Source: Sulfurovum sp.
GTDB lineage: Bacteria; Campylobacterota; Campylobacteria; Campylobacterales; Sulfurovaceae
Length of the DNA: 11,950 bases
Assembly (NCBI GenBank): GCA_020721385.1
Contig: DYMW01000023.1
Coordinates: forward strand, 6,840-18,789
Direction of reading: 5' to 3'
A model generated the notes under the pieces. It was not told the DNA's origin, did no database searches, and was given only the letters and a program-made list of their open reading frames with translations. Made by a program: the position numbers and the translations under genes. Shown here piece after piece: positions 1-6,919 of the stretch (the stretch's first letter is position 1; each line of letters starts with the position of its first letter).

Positions 1-1
1 A

Positions 2-7
2 TATAAT
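2..7 (+). promoter_or_regulatory. Possible -10 box (TATAAT) for the small ORF at 33
   Basis: A perfect TATAAT lies 26 bases before the ATG at 33, leaving room for a transcript start near base 14 and a Shine-Dalgarno at 21-26. The -35 region is outside the window. The box overlaps a 6-bp inverted repeat (TAATGA at 4-9, TCATTA at 15-20). In DNA this AT-rich a chance TATAAT is common, so support is weak. Confidence 0.25.
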
Positions 8-32
8 GACAGTATCATTAAAAGGAATTGTT

Positions 33-200
33 ATGCTTATGATTAAAAAAAATGGTGATTATTCTATAACTAAAATTTTGAATTCAGGAGATAGTTTTCA
101 ATTTGGTTACAAAGTGAATAATCAAGAGTGGGTTTGTGAAGAGGAGTGTAGCACTATATGCTCTCCTTTAGGAACTTTAAACTCTTTGCTTGTGTTATAA
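33..200 (+). CDS. Small hypothetical protein, 55 aa, three spaced cysteines
   Basis: I do not recognise this product. The frame is open to the window edge and has another ATG at 6, but the ATG at 33 has a good Shine-Dalgarno (AAAGGA, 21-26) six bases upstream and a TATAAT at 2-7. I therefore prefer a 55-residue protein starting MLMIKKNGDY. It has no signal peptide or membrane segment. The only distinctive feature is a C-x3-C-x3-C cluster (Cys35, Cys39, Cys43) following a Trp in an acidic stretch (WVCEEEC), which could bind a metal or form disulfides; that is inference. It lies on the same strand as the glycogen operon, 93 bases before the likely start of the first operon gene. No clear terminator separates them, so partial read-through is possible. 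Alternatives are the C-terminal end of a longer gene that starts before the window, or a non-coding frame. Confidence 0.35.
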   Translation: MLMIKKNGDYSITKILNSGDSFQFGYKVNNQEWVCEEECSTICSPLGTLNSLLVL

Positions 201-218
201 TTAATTTTTTAATATAAT
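190..218 (+). promoter_or_regulatory. Candidate sigma70-type promoter of the glycogen operon
   Basis: A perfect -10 box TATAAT lies at 213-218. A weak -35 (TTGTGT, 190-195) sits 17 bases upstream, and the whole stretch from 195 to 235 contains only A and T. A second TATAAT at 196-201 overlaps the stop codon of the small ORF. Campylobacterota promoters usually have a good -10, a poorly conserved -35 and T-rich upstream DNA, which fits. Transcription starting near 225 would give a leader of about 70 bases that contains the inverted repeat at 231-253. No transcript data are available and AT-rich DNA yields chance matches. Confidence 0.4.
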
Positions 219-230
219 TATTTTTTAAAT

Positions 231-253
231 ATTAAGTACATAGAATACTTAAT
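231..253. repeat. Perfect 8-bp inverted repeat upstream of the operon
   Basis: ATTAAGTA (231-238) and TACTTAAT (246-253) are perfect reverse complements around a 7-base loop. As RNA the stem could extend by one G-U and two A-U pairs (228-230 with 254-256). It lies between the candidate -10 and the first start codon, so it could be an operator for a dimeric repressor or a leader hairpin. It is not followed by a T-run, so it does not look like a terminator. The in-frame ATG at 252 is buried in its right arm, which argues against that codon as a start. Confidence 0.5.
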
Positions 254-283
254 GTTGTTATCTATCAAATCATCTTACTCTAC

Positions 284-287
284 AGGA
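284..287 (+). promoter_or_regulatory. Shine-Dalgarno fixing the start at 294
   Basis: AGGA at 284-287 is six bases before the ATG at 294. The upstream in-frame ATG at 252 has no such site and lies inside an inverted repeat. Confidence 0.7.
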
Positions 288-293
288 AAAAAA

Positions 294-2801
294 ATGAAAG
301 CTGTTGTCATGGCAGGTGGATTCGGAACCCGAATTCAACCTCTTACGAACTCTCGCCCGAAACCAATGTTACCGATTATAAACAAACCTATGATGGAACA
401 TACAATGATGACCCTAAAAGATTTAGGGATTACCGAATTTATTGTTTTACTCTATTTTAAACCAGAGGTTATTCAAGATTATTTTGGAGATGGAAGTAAT
501 TTTGGGATAAAAATTACCTATGTTGTGCCTGATGATGATTACGGTACAGCAGGTGCAGTGAAATTGGCAGAAAAGTATATTGGAGATGATAATTTTATTA
601 TTATCAGTGGAGACTTGGTAACCGATTTTGATTTTCAGAAAATTTTTGATTATCATGCCCAAAAAAAATCGAAACTCACCATTACCTTAACCTCTGTAGA
701 CAATCCTTTAGAGTTTGGTGTGGTTATTGCCAATGAGGATGGGAAGATAGAGAAGTTTCTTGAAAAGCCAAGTTGGGGTGAAGTGTTCAGTGATACGATT
801 AATACGGGTATCTATATTATCGAGCCAGAGATTCTTAATTATATTCCAAATAATGAAAATTTTGATTTTGCCAAAGACCTATTTCCTCGTTTGATGCGTG
901 AAGGAATTGATTTGACAGCGGGATATGCAGAGGGGTATTGGAGAGATGTTGGTAACCCTGAAAGTTATCGTGATGTGTATGATGATATTTTGACAGGTAA
1001 AGTCAATTTTAAAATTGCTGGAACGGTAACACATTATCCTGATGGAGTACTGTATAGTGAGGGTTTGTATGAATTGGATAAAAGCATTGAAATTATTGGT
1101 ACGGTAGTATTGGGTAAAAATGTTGTTTTAGAAAATGGTGTTAATCTTAAAAATGTGGTTATCGGAGACAATGTAACCATTGGTCAAGACAGTAAGATTA
1201 GAAATACTGTTATATGGGACGATGTTCATATTGATCGAAATGTTATGCTCGATACGTGTGTTATTTGTAACAACAATGAAATTGGTAAAAATGTTATCGT
1301 TAAAGCAGGAATGATTTTAGCCGAAGGGTGTGAAATTGGAGAGTTGGTCAAGGTAGAAAAAGATGTGACCATTTGGGCAAATAAAGTAATTGAAGAGGCT
1401 TCTATTGTTAGTAGCAGTTTGATTTTGGGAAGTAAATACAAAAATTCTATTTTTGAAAATGGTATGGTTGTAGGGCAATCCAATGTTGAACTCTCTTGTG
1501 AAATGGCAACCAAATTGGCTGAAGCTTTTGGAACGCAACTACCTCGTGGTTCAACGGTATTGGTCTCTCGTGATTATCATAAAAATTCACGTATGCTTAA
1601 ACGGGCTTTTTTAGGGGGACTTCTTTCATCAGGTATTAATGTGATTGATTACAAAGATATTCCTTCTTCGGTATTGCGTTGTAGTTTATCGGCAAATGAT
1701 AATTATGAGGCAGGAGTCTATTTCCGTCAAAAAATTGATGACCCGACTTCTACGGTTATTACTTTTTATAACCATGAAGGATTGCGTCTTAACAGTGAGG
1801 TTTCTAAAAAGATAGAAAAAGCCTTTTTTAAAGAGGACTTTAGACGGGTAGATTACTCTAAAATTGGTGAAATTAAAGAGTCTCATCATGAGCATGAGTA
1901 CCGCGTCTATAAAGAGGGAATGGAATTATTACTGAAATCACACATGTTTAAATGTGTGGATTGTCGTATCGCAGTAGACATGATGCATGGAATGGCATCC
2001 GAAGTTTTCCCTAGTATTTTAAATGAGATGGATGTGGACAACATTATGTTTAATGCCCATCCTGATATTCACCGTTTGGCGAATATTACTGCGTTAACCA
2101 AACGCTCTAATGAAGACATGAGTGCAGTAATTAAGGCATTGAACCTTGATGCTGGATTTATGCTCTATCCTTATGGTCAACGTTTGGACATTGTATGTGA
2201 TAAAGGAGTAGTATTAAGTAAACAAGAGTCTTTATATTTGGTGCTTTTACTTTTAGATAAAGAAGCAGAATTGGCTGGTAAAAAGAAACATGTTTTTCTT
2301 CCAACATGGGCAGCAGATATTGTTCCTTTTGATCATCTTGAAATTGAACGTGGTCAATATGCAAACTTTAAAGCCAAAGAGATGAAAAAATATGACCTTG
2401 TTGCAACAGGTGAGGGGAACTTTACGTTTACTGAGTTTGCAACACACAGAGATTCGATGTATGCAACGTTAAAAATTGTAGAGATGATGTTAAATCAAAA
2501 TGTGAAACTTTCTAAGCTTATTGAGTCGCTTTCTAGTTTTTACTATAAAGTAACACAAGTTGAATGTAAACAAGCGTTAAAAGGAAAAATGATGCGTATG
2601 TTTCTTGAAGATGCTAAAGATAAAAAGTCATCAACCCTTGATGGTGTCAAAATATGGCTGGATACCCATGATTGGATTTTGATGATTCCTGATCAATATA
2701 CAGATAAGCTTAATTTGTATATACAGGCTGAAAATGATGAAAAAGGTCAAACAATTTTAGAGACTTATTTAGAAAAAATTAAAGAGTGGTCTAAGTCATA
2801 A
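294..2801 (+). CDS. NDP-sugar pyrophosphorylase fused to beta-helix and degenerate phosphomannomutase-like domain
   Basis: An 835-residue cytoplasmic protein that probably makes a nucleotide sugar (NTP + hexose-1-phosphate to NDP-hexose + PPi). The context suggests supply of GlgA. Residues 1-235 form the nucleotidyltransferase: signature GGFGTRIQPLT (8-18), PKPM (22-25), GTAGA (84-88), SGDLVTD (105-111), EKP (157-159) and WRDVG (216-220). Residues about 265-395 are hexapeptide left-handed beta-helix repeats (IGDNVTIGQDS and similar). Residues about 405-835 align with the alpha-D-phosphohexomutase fold, but the phosphoserine loop, the metal loop and the C-terminal phosphate loop are all altered (see findings), so mutase activity is doubtful. 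The start at 294 begins the domain directly (MKAVVMAGG) and has a Shine-Dalgarno; starting at 252 would add 14 unconvincing residues. Databases usually call such fusions mannose-1-phosphate guanylyltransferase/phosphomannomutase. Whether this one uses ATP or GTP, glucose or mannose, cannot be read from the sequence. Its stop shares one base with the next start. Confidence 0.88.
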   Translation: MKAVVMAGGFGTRIQPLTNSRPKPMLPIINKPMMEHTMMTLKDLGITEFIVLLYFKPEVIQDYFGDGSNFGIKITYVVPDDDYGTAGAVKLAEKYIGDDNFIIISGDLVTDFDFQKIFDYHAQKKSKLTITLTSVDNPLEFGVVIANEDGKIEKFLEKPSWGEVFSDTINTGIYIIEPEILNYIPNNENFDFAKDLFPRLMREGIDLTAGYAEGYWRDVGNPESYRDVYDDILTGKVNFKIAGTVTHYPDGVLYSEGLYELDKSIEIIGTVVLGKNVVLENGVNLKNVVIGDNVTIGQDSKIRNTVIWDDVHIDRNVMLDTCVICNNNEIGKNVIVKAGMILAEGCEIGELVKVEKDVTIWANKVIEEASIVSSSLILGSKYKNSIFENGMVVGQSNVELSCEMATKLAEAFGTQLPRGSTVLVSRDYHKNSRMLKRAFLGGLLSSGINVIDYKDIPSSVLRCSLSANDNYEAGVYFRQKIDDPTSTVITFYNHEGLRLNSEVSKKIEKAFFKEDFRRVDYSKIGEIKESHHEHEYRVYKEGMELLLKSHMFKCVDCRIAVDMMHGMASEVFPSILNEMDVDNIMFNAHPDIHRLANITALTKRSNEDMSAVIKALNLDAGFMLYPYGQRLDIVCDKGVVLSKQESLYLVLLLLDKEAELAGKKKHVFLPTWAADIVPFDHLEIERGQYANFKAKEMKKYDLVATGEGNFTFTEFATHRDSMYATLKIVEMMLNQNVKLSKLIESLSSFYYKVTQVECKQALKGKMMRMFLEDAKDKKSSTLDGVKIWLDTHDWILMIPDQYTDKLNLYIQAENDEKGQTILETYLEKIKEWSKS

Positions 2802-4834
2802 TGTTAAAACCATCACTCAATCTTTGCTTTTTTTGGCATATGCATCAACCTGATTATCGAGGGAGTGATGGTGTTATGAGTATGCCATGGGTCTTTCTTC
2901 ATGCCATTAAAGACTATTATGAAATGCCTTGGCTTTTAACCAAATATCAAGGGTTAAAAGCCACGTTTAATATTTCTGCACCATTAATTGAACAGTTAAA
3001 TTTGTACAAAGAGCCTTTGAAAAATGATTATTTTCTCTCACTTTGGGAGGCTCATCCTTCAACATTAGAGCAAAATGCACGAGCATGGCTGATTAAAACG
3101 TGTAAATCAACACAATATGAGACGATGATAAAACCCATAGAGCAATTAAGTTTACTCTATCATCAAGCAGAACTCAATGATGAAGAGCTTATTGATTTTG
3201 AAGTTCTTTTTATGTTGACATGGTGTGGAAATTATCTGCGTCAAGAAAACCCTTTGGTTCAAGAACTTTTTAAACAAGCCAAAGGTTTTACCCAAAGTGA
3301 CAAAACCAAACTGCTTCAAGTCTTATCGGATTTTGTGGCAACGATTTTACCTTTTTATGCCAAGTTGCAAAAAGAGGGAGTAATTTCACTCTCCACCACG
3401 CCCTATAATCACCCAATTTTACCGCTATTGCTCAATATGGAAAATGCCAAACGTGCGAATGTTCATACCACGCTTCCACATAACCCCATGTCGCTTAGAG
3501 ACGATGCGATTGAACAAGTAGAACGCTCTATTGCTTTGTATAAAGAGACTTTTGGATGTAAGCCCACAGGTTTTTGGCCAGCAGAAGGGGCGGTGGATGA
3601 AGAGAGCGTTGCCATTTATAAAGAGCGAGGTATCTCATGGATAGCAACCGATGAGGCAATTTTGTTTCGTTCACTTAATAATGATACCCGTAAAAATCTT
3701 TATAAACCCTACAATTATAATGGCATGACGATGGGTTTTCGTGATCACGGATTGAGTGATTTAATTGGTTTTAACTACCGTTTTAAATCGGGGTATGATG
3801 CGAGTAGACATTTTATGCAGGTGGTAGAACCGATTGCACATACACAAGAAGATGCAACCATTTTTGTTATTCTTGATGGTGAAAATGCTTGGGAGTTTTT
3901 TGAGAACAACGCTTATGATTTTTTTACCGAACTTTATGAACGCTTTACTCAAACTTCATGGTGTAAAACAGTGACCATGGATGAAATCTCAATGCTGAAA
4001 AATAAAGGAATACTCAATACGCTTGCTTCAGGAAGTTGGATACATGGAAACTTTGACACATGGTCAGGACATGCTGAAAAGAACCGTGCATGGGAGTTGA
4101 TTTATCAAACCAAACGTGATTATGAACATCACAAAGAGGGTATTGCAGATGAGGTAGCCCAAAAGATAAAGTTTCATTTTTTAGCATCAGAGTGCAGTGA
4201 TTGGTTTTGGTGGTATGGTGATGACCATATAACCGCGTTTGGCTTGGAGTTTGACCGACTCTTTAGGGAACATCTTATAAGCATATACCATCTTCTTAAT
4301 ATTCATCCACCTGCGGATTTGTTTGAATCGATTATTTCTCATAAAAGCTCTGTCTCTTTTTTATTGAAACCTCAAGCATCCATTACGCCGATAATCAATG
4401 GTAAGAATGGCTCTTTTTTTGAATGGCTTGGCTCAGGAAGTATTGATGAGAGCAAACTGTACTCTACGATGGATAGGGTACGTGGACCCATAGAGAAGAT
4501 TCATTATGGACACAACAATACGGCTCTGTTTTTAGCGTTTGAAGGTGAGATGACTTCATTAAGAATGTCATCATTACAGCTTCAAGTGATTATTGAAGAG
4601 ACAGGGGAACATCGGAGTTTTTCTATGGCAGAAGCTTATGATAAAGAGGGTGTTCAGTTAGCAGTAGACGAGCGTATAGAGTTGGCACTTTCTAAATCAC
4701 ATTTTCAAGATTACAGTGTTGTGCATCTTCGATTTGAGATTGTAGATGGTCATGATATTGTGCAAACCATGCCAGGTTATGGGGCATTGGCTGTTGATTT
4801 GGATGAGACCTATGCGGATAATTGGTTTGTTTAA
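2801..4834 (+). CDS. Glycoside hydrolase family 57, alpha-amylase-like (COG1449 type)
   Basis: A 677-residue GH57 retaining enzyme, probably acting on alpha-glucan inside the cell; there is no signal peptide. GH57 landmarks appear in order: HMHQP (13-17), an STTPYNHP element (198-205), FWPAEGAVDE (258-267) with probable nucleophile Glu262, LDGENAWE (358-365) with probable acid/base Asp359, and GSWIHGNFDTWSGH (411-424), followed by SDWFWWYGDDH (466-476). Residues from about 515 onward are predicted beta-rich, as in other long members of this group. It differs clearly from the second GH57 enzyme in the operon and belongs to the amylase/amylopullulanase-like branch, not the glucanotransferase branch. 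Exact activity (amylase, debranching or transferase) is not readable. Its ATG overlaps the preceding stop by one base (TAATG) and the only upstream purine run is weak (AAAGAGTGG), so translational coupling is likely. Function as glycogen-degrading or remodelling enzyme is inferred from context. Confidence 0.88.
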   Translation: MLKPSLNLCFFWHMHQPDYRGSDGVMSMPWVFLHAIKDYYEMPWLLTKYQGLKATFNISAPLIEQLNLYKEPLKNDYFLSLWEAHPSTLEQNARAWLIKTCKSTQYETMIKPIEQLSLLYHQAELNDEELIDFEVLFMLTWCGNYLRQENPLVQELFKQAKGFTQSDKTKLLQVLSDFVATILPFYAKLQKEGVISLSTTPYNHPILPLLLNMENAKRANVHTTLPHNPMSLRDDAIEQVERSIALYKETFGCKPTGFWPAEGAVDEESVAIYKERGISWIATDEAILFRSLNNDTRKNLYKPYNYNGMTMGFRDHGLSDLIGFNYRFKSGYDASRHFMQVVEPIAHTQEDATIFVILDGENAWEFFENNAYDFFTELYERFTQTSWCKTVTMDEISMLKNKGILNTLASGSWIHGNFDTWSGHAEKNRAWELIYQTKRDYEHHKEGIADEVAQKIKFHFLASECSDWFWWYGDDHITAFGLEFDRLFREHLISIYHLLNIHPPADLFESIISHKSSVSFLLKPQASITPIINGKNGSFFEWLGSGSIDESKLYSTMDRVRGPIEKIHYGHNNTALFLAFEGEMTSLRMSSLQLQVIIEETGEHRSFSMAEAYDKEGVQLAVDERIELALSKSHFQDYSVVHLRFEIVDGHDIVQTMPGYGALAVDLDETYADNWFV

Positions 4835-4870
4835 TAACGTAATAAAAAAAATATATAAATGGGAATAAAA

Positions 4871-6919
4871 ATGGCTAAAACAACAAAACTACTCTTTGGA
4901 ATTCACATGCACCAACCTGTTGATAACTTTGACTGGGTTATTAAAATGGGTGTCGAGACCTGTTATGGACCATTTTTTGAGGTGATGAGTGCGTACCCTG
5001 ATTTCAAATTTTCGGTACATTGCAGTGGTTGGTTAATGGAGCAGATACAAGAGAAGCATCCTAAACTTTATGGTCAAATTCAGACCTTGGCAAAAAATGG
5101 AAGCATTGAATTGTTTTCGGCAGGGTACTATGAACCAATTTTAAGTGTTATTCCTTCTAAAGATAGGGTAACCCAAATTGAGATGCTTAACCATGCCATT
5201 AAAACAGAGTTTAAACAGAAGCCCAAAGGGCTTTGGCTTACCGAACGTGTTTGGGAATCATCGCTGATTCCTGACCTCAATAAAGCAGGGATTAAATACA
5301 CTCTCATGGATGATTACCATTTTCAGTGTGCAGGATTTGATGAAGAGATTTTAGATGGTTACTACATGAGCGAAGAGGGTGGAGAGCAAATTGGACTTTT
5401 TCCAATTAGCAAAAAATTGCGTTATGCGATTCCTTTTTTAAATGTGAATTCGGCGATTAAAGCGATTAAATCCTTTGATGGAAAAGAGGACTCGGCAGCA
5501 ATTATTTTTGATGATGCTGAAAAGTTTGGTATGTGGCCAGGTACGCATGAGTGGGTCTATGAAAAAGGGTGGCTTAAAAACTTTGTAGAAGCGGTTTTAG
5601 CCGATGAACAGATTGAGACGATGCATTACGGTGACTATTATGAGCAAAAGCGTACACGTGGCATTGCCTATTTACCCAATGTCTCTTACTATGAAATGGG
5701 TGAGTGGAGTCTGCGTGCTGATGATGCACTGAAGCTTCATGCTTTTAAAATGGAAATGGGTCATGAGCGTTATGATGCAGAGGGTGTGAAGTTTTTAAAA
5801 GGTGGGATTTGGAAAAACTTTTTGGTGAAATATGAAGAGAGTAACCGTATTCATAAACGTACACTAGAACTTTCTAAAGCCCGTAAAAGTGTTGATAACA
5901 TCGCGTTTGACAGTGCTTTATACAAAGCGCAAACCAATGATGCTCTTTGGCATGGGGTTTTTGGAGGGTTGTATCTTCCTAATTTACGAGACAACGCTTA
6001 TACGTATATTATCGAAGCGGAAAATGTGCGTTATGGTCGAAAAAATCGTTTAGAGTCTGACCAAAATGAGTTGGATGGACACGATAAAGTCAAAATGGTT
6101 ATGCCAAAATATATCTTCCGTTTTGATGCAGCTCATGGTGGACAATTGGTTGAATTTGATAACCGTAAAGCGTTGTTCAATTGGCAAAATACGCTAACCC
6201 GTCGTAAAGAGGCGTATCATCAACGATTGCTTCAAGATACTCCTGTGGTTGAAGAAGAGGTGACGCCAAAAGAAGATGGAATTGATACGATTCATCATGC
6301 AATGGTTAAAGTGGATGATACTTTGCGTAATGCGATTATTTATGATTGGTATCTCAAAAACTCTTTTGTTGACCACATTAGTGATGAACGTTTTAATGGT
6401 GACAATTTCCGTTACTGTAATTTTACGGAATATGGTGATTTTGCCAACCAACCTTTTGAAGTTGAGCTTGATAAACATCAGGTGACTTTTTGGCGTGATG
6501 GTGGTTTATATTTTCCAGAAAAGATGCCCACACGTTTAGACAAAACCTATATTTCAAATAAAAGTGGATTTGATTTTAACATCAATCTTGCTACCCAAGC
6601 AGAGGGAAATTTTAATTATGTTTTAGAACACAATTTCCATTTTGCTGATTATGAGAAAATTCTAATAAATGGGGAAGTGTTGGAAGATGAGGGAAGCTTT
6701 AAGGCGGTCAAAATATTAGAGATTCATGATGCACTGTTAAAGCAAAAAATCATCATTAAATTGGATGTTTCTTGTGATATTTATTACTTCCAACTCAAAA
6801 CCCTTTCCCAAAGTGAACATGGGTTTGATTTGAGTGTGCAAGGGATTGGTTTTGCGATGGTGATGCCATTTAATAAATTGTTGACCATTAGTGGTAGCTT
6901 GGAGGTAAAACATGTCTAA
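4871..6919 (+). CDS. GH57 4-alpha-glucanotransferase (Thermococcus litoralis type)
   Basis: A 682-residue cytoplasmic GH57 enzyme expected to transfer alpha-1,4-glucan segments between chains (disproportionation). From memory it resembles the characterised T. litoralis 4-alpha-glucanotransferase nearly throughout. It has HMHQP (12-16), AGYYEPIL (84-91), LWLTERVWE (121-129) with nucleophile Glu125, and DDYHF (147-151). FDDAEKFGMWPGT (213-225) carries the acid/base Asp (214 or 215). Further matches are GGIWKNF (311-317), NDALWHGVFGGLYLP (356-370) and a C-terminal beta-sandwich ending in KTLSQSEHG-type sequence. These correspond to the catalytic domain plus the DUF1925 and DUF1926 regions. I chose the ATG at 4871 (MAKTTKLLFG) because GGGA at 4861-4864 is six bases upstream; the ATG at 4859 has no ribosome site and would add four residues. 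It lies 36 bases after the first GH57 gene and overlaps galT by eight bases. It may replace the GH77 enzyme MalQ, which is absent here. Confidence 0.9.
   Translation: MAKTTKLLFGIHMHQPVDNFDWVIKMGVETCYGPFFEVMSAYPDFKFSVHCSGWLMEQIQEKHPKLYGQIQTLAKNGSIELFSAGYYEPILSVIPSKDRVTQIEMLNHAIKTEFKQKPKGLWLTERVWESSLIPDLNKAGIKYTLMDDYHFQCAGFDEEILDGYYMSEEGGEQIGLFPISKKLRYAIPFLNVNSAIKAIKSFDGKEDSAAIIFDDAEKFGMWPGTHEWVYEKGWLKNFVEAVLADEQIETMHYGDYYEQKRTRGIAYLPNVSYYEMGEWSLRADDALKLHAFKMEMGHERYDAEGVKFLKGGIWKNFLVKYEESNRIHKRTLELSKARKSVDNIAFDSALYKAQTNDALWHGVFGGLYLPNLRDNAYTYIIEAENVRYGRKNRLESDQNELDGHDKVKMVMPKYIFRFDAAHGGQLVEFDNRKALFNWQNTLTRRKEAYHQRLLQDTPVVEEEVTPKEDGIDTIHHAMVKVDDTLRNAIIYDWYLKNSFVDHISDERFNGDNFRYCNFTEYGDFANQPFEVELDKHQVTFWRDGGLYFPEKMPTRLDKTYISNKSGFDFNINLATQAEGNFNYVLEHNFHFADYEKILINGEVLEDEGSFKAVKILEIHDALLKQKIIIKLDVSCDIYYFQLKTLSQSEHGFDLSVQGIGFAMVMPFNKLLTISGSLEVKHV
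6901..6905 (+). promoter_or_regulatory. Strong Shine-Dalgarno for the galT-like gene
   Basis: GGAGG lies six bases before the ATG at 6912 and inside the end of the upstream GH57 gene, whose stop falls eight bases into galT. It is among the best ribosome sites in the operon and fixes this start. Confidence 0.75.

Noticed and set aside
252..293. Upstream in-frame ATG (252) extending the first operon protein by 14 residues
   Set aside because: It has no ribosome site, lies in the right arm of an inverted repeat, and the conserved domain begins directly at the Met at 294, which has a Shine-Dalgarno.
1110..1400. Imperfect DNA repeats of the form GGTAAAAATGTT
   Set aside because: They encode the hexapeptide beta-helix repeats of the fusion protein and are not an independent repeat element.
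1939..1958. Inverted repeat CACACAT / ATGTGTG inside the pyrophosphorylase fusion gene
   Set aside because: The bases are fully explained by the coding frame (Ser-His-Met-Phe-Lys-Cys-Val); a 7-bp match of this kind is expected by chance in 12 kb.
4859..4870. ATG at 4859 as start of the second GH57 gene
   Set aside because: The upstream bases are an A/T run without a ribosome site, and the conserved N-terminus fits the ATG at 4871. The difference is only four residues, so this is not certain.
6194..6478. 94-codon open frame on the minus strand within the second GH57 gene, and similar antisense frames elsewhere (for example 1226-1513)
   Set aside because: They lie wholly opposite genes with strong family motifs, and their translations look compositionally random.
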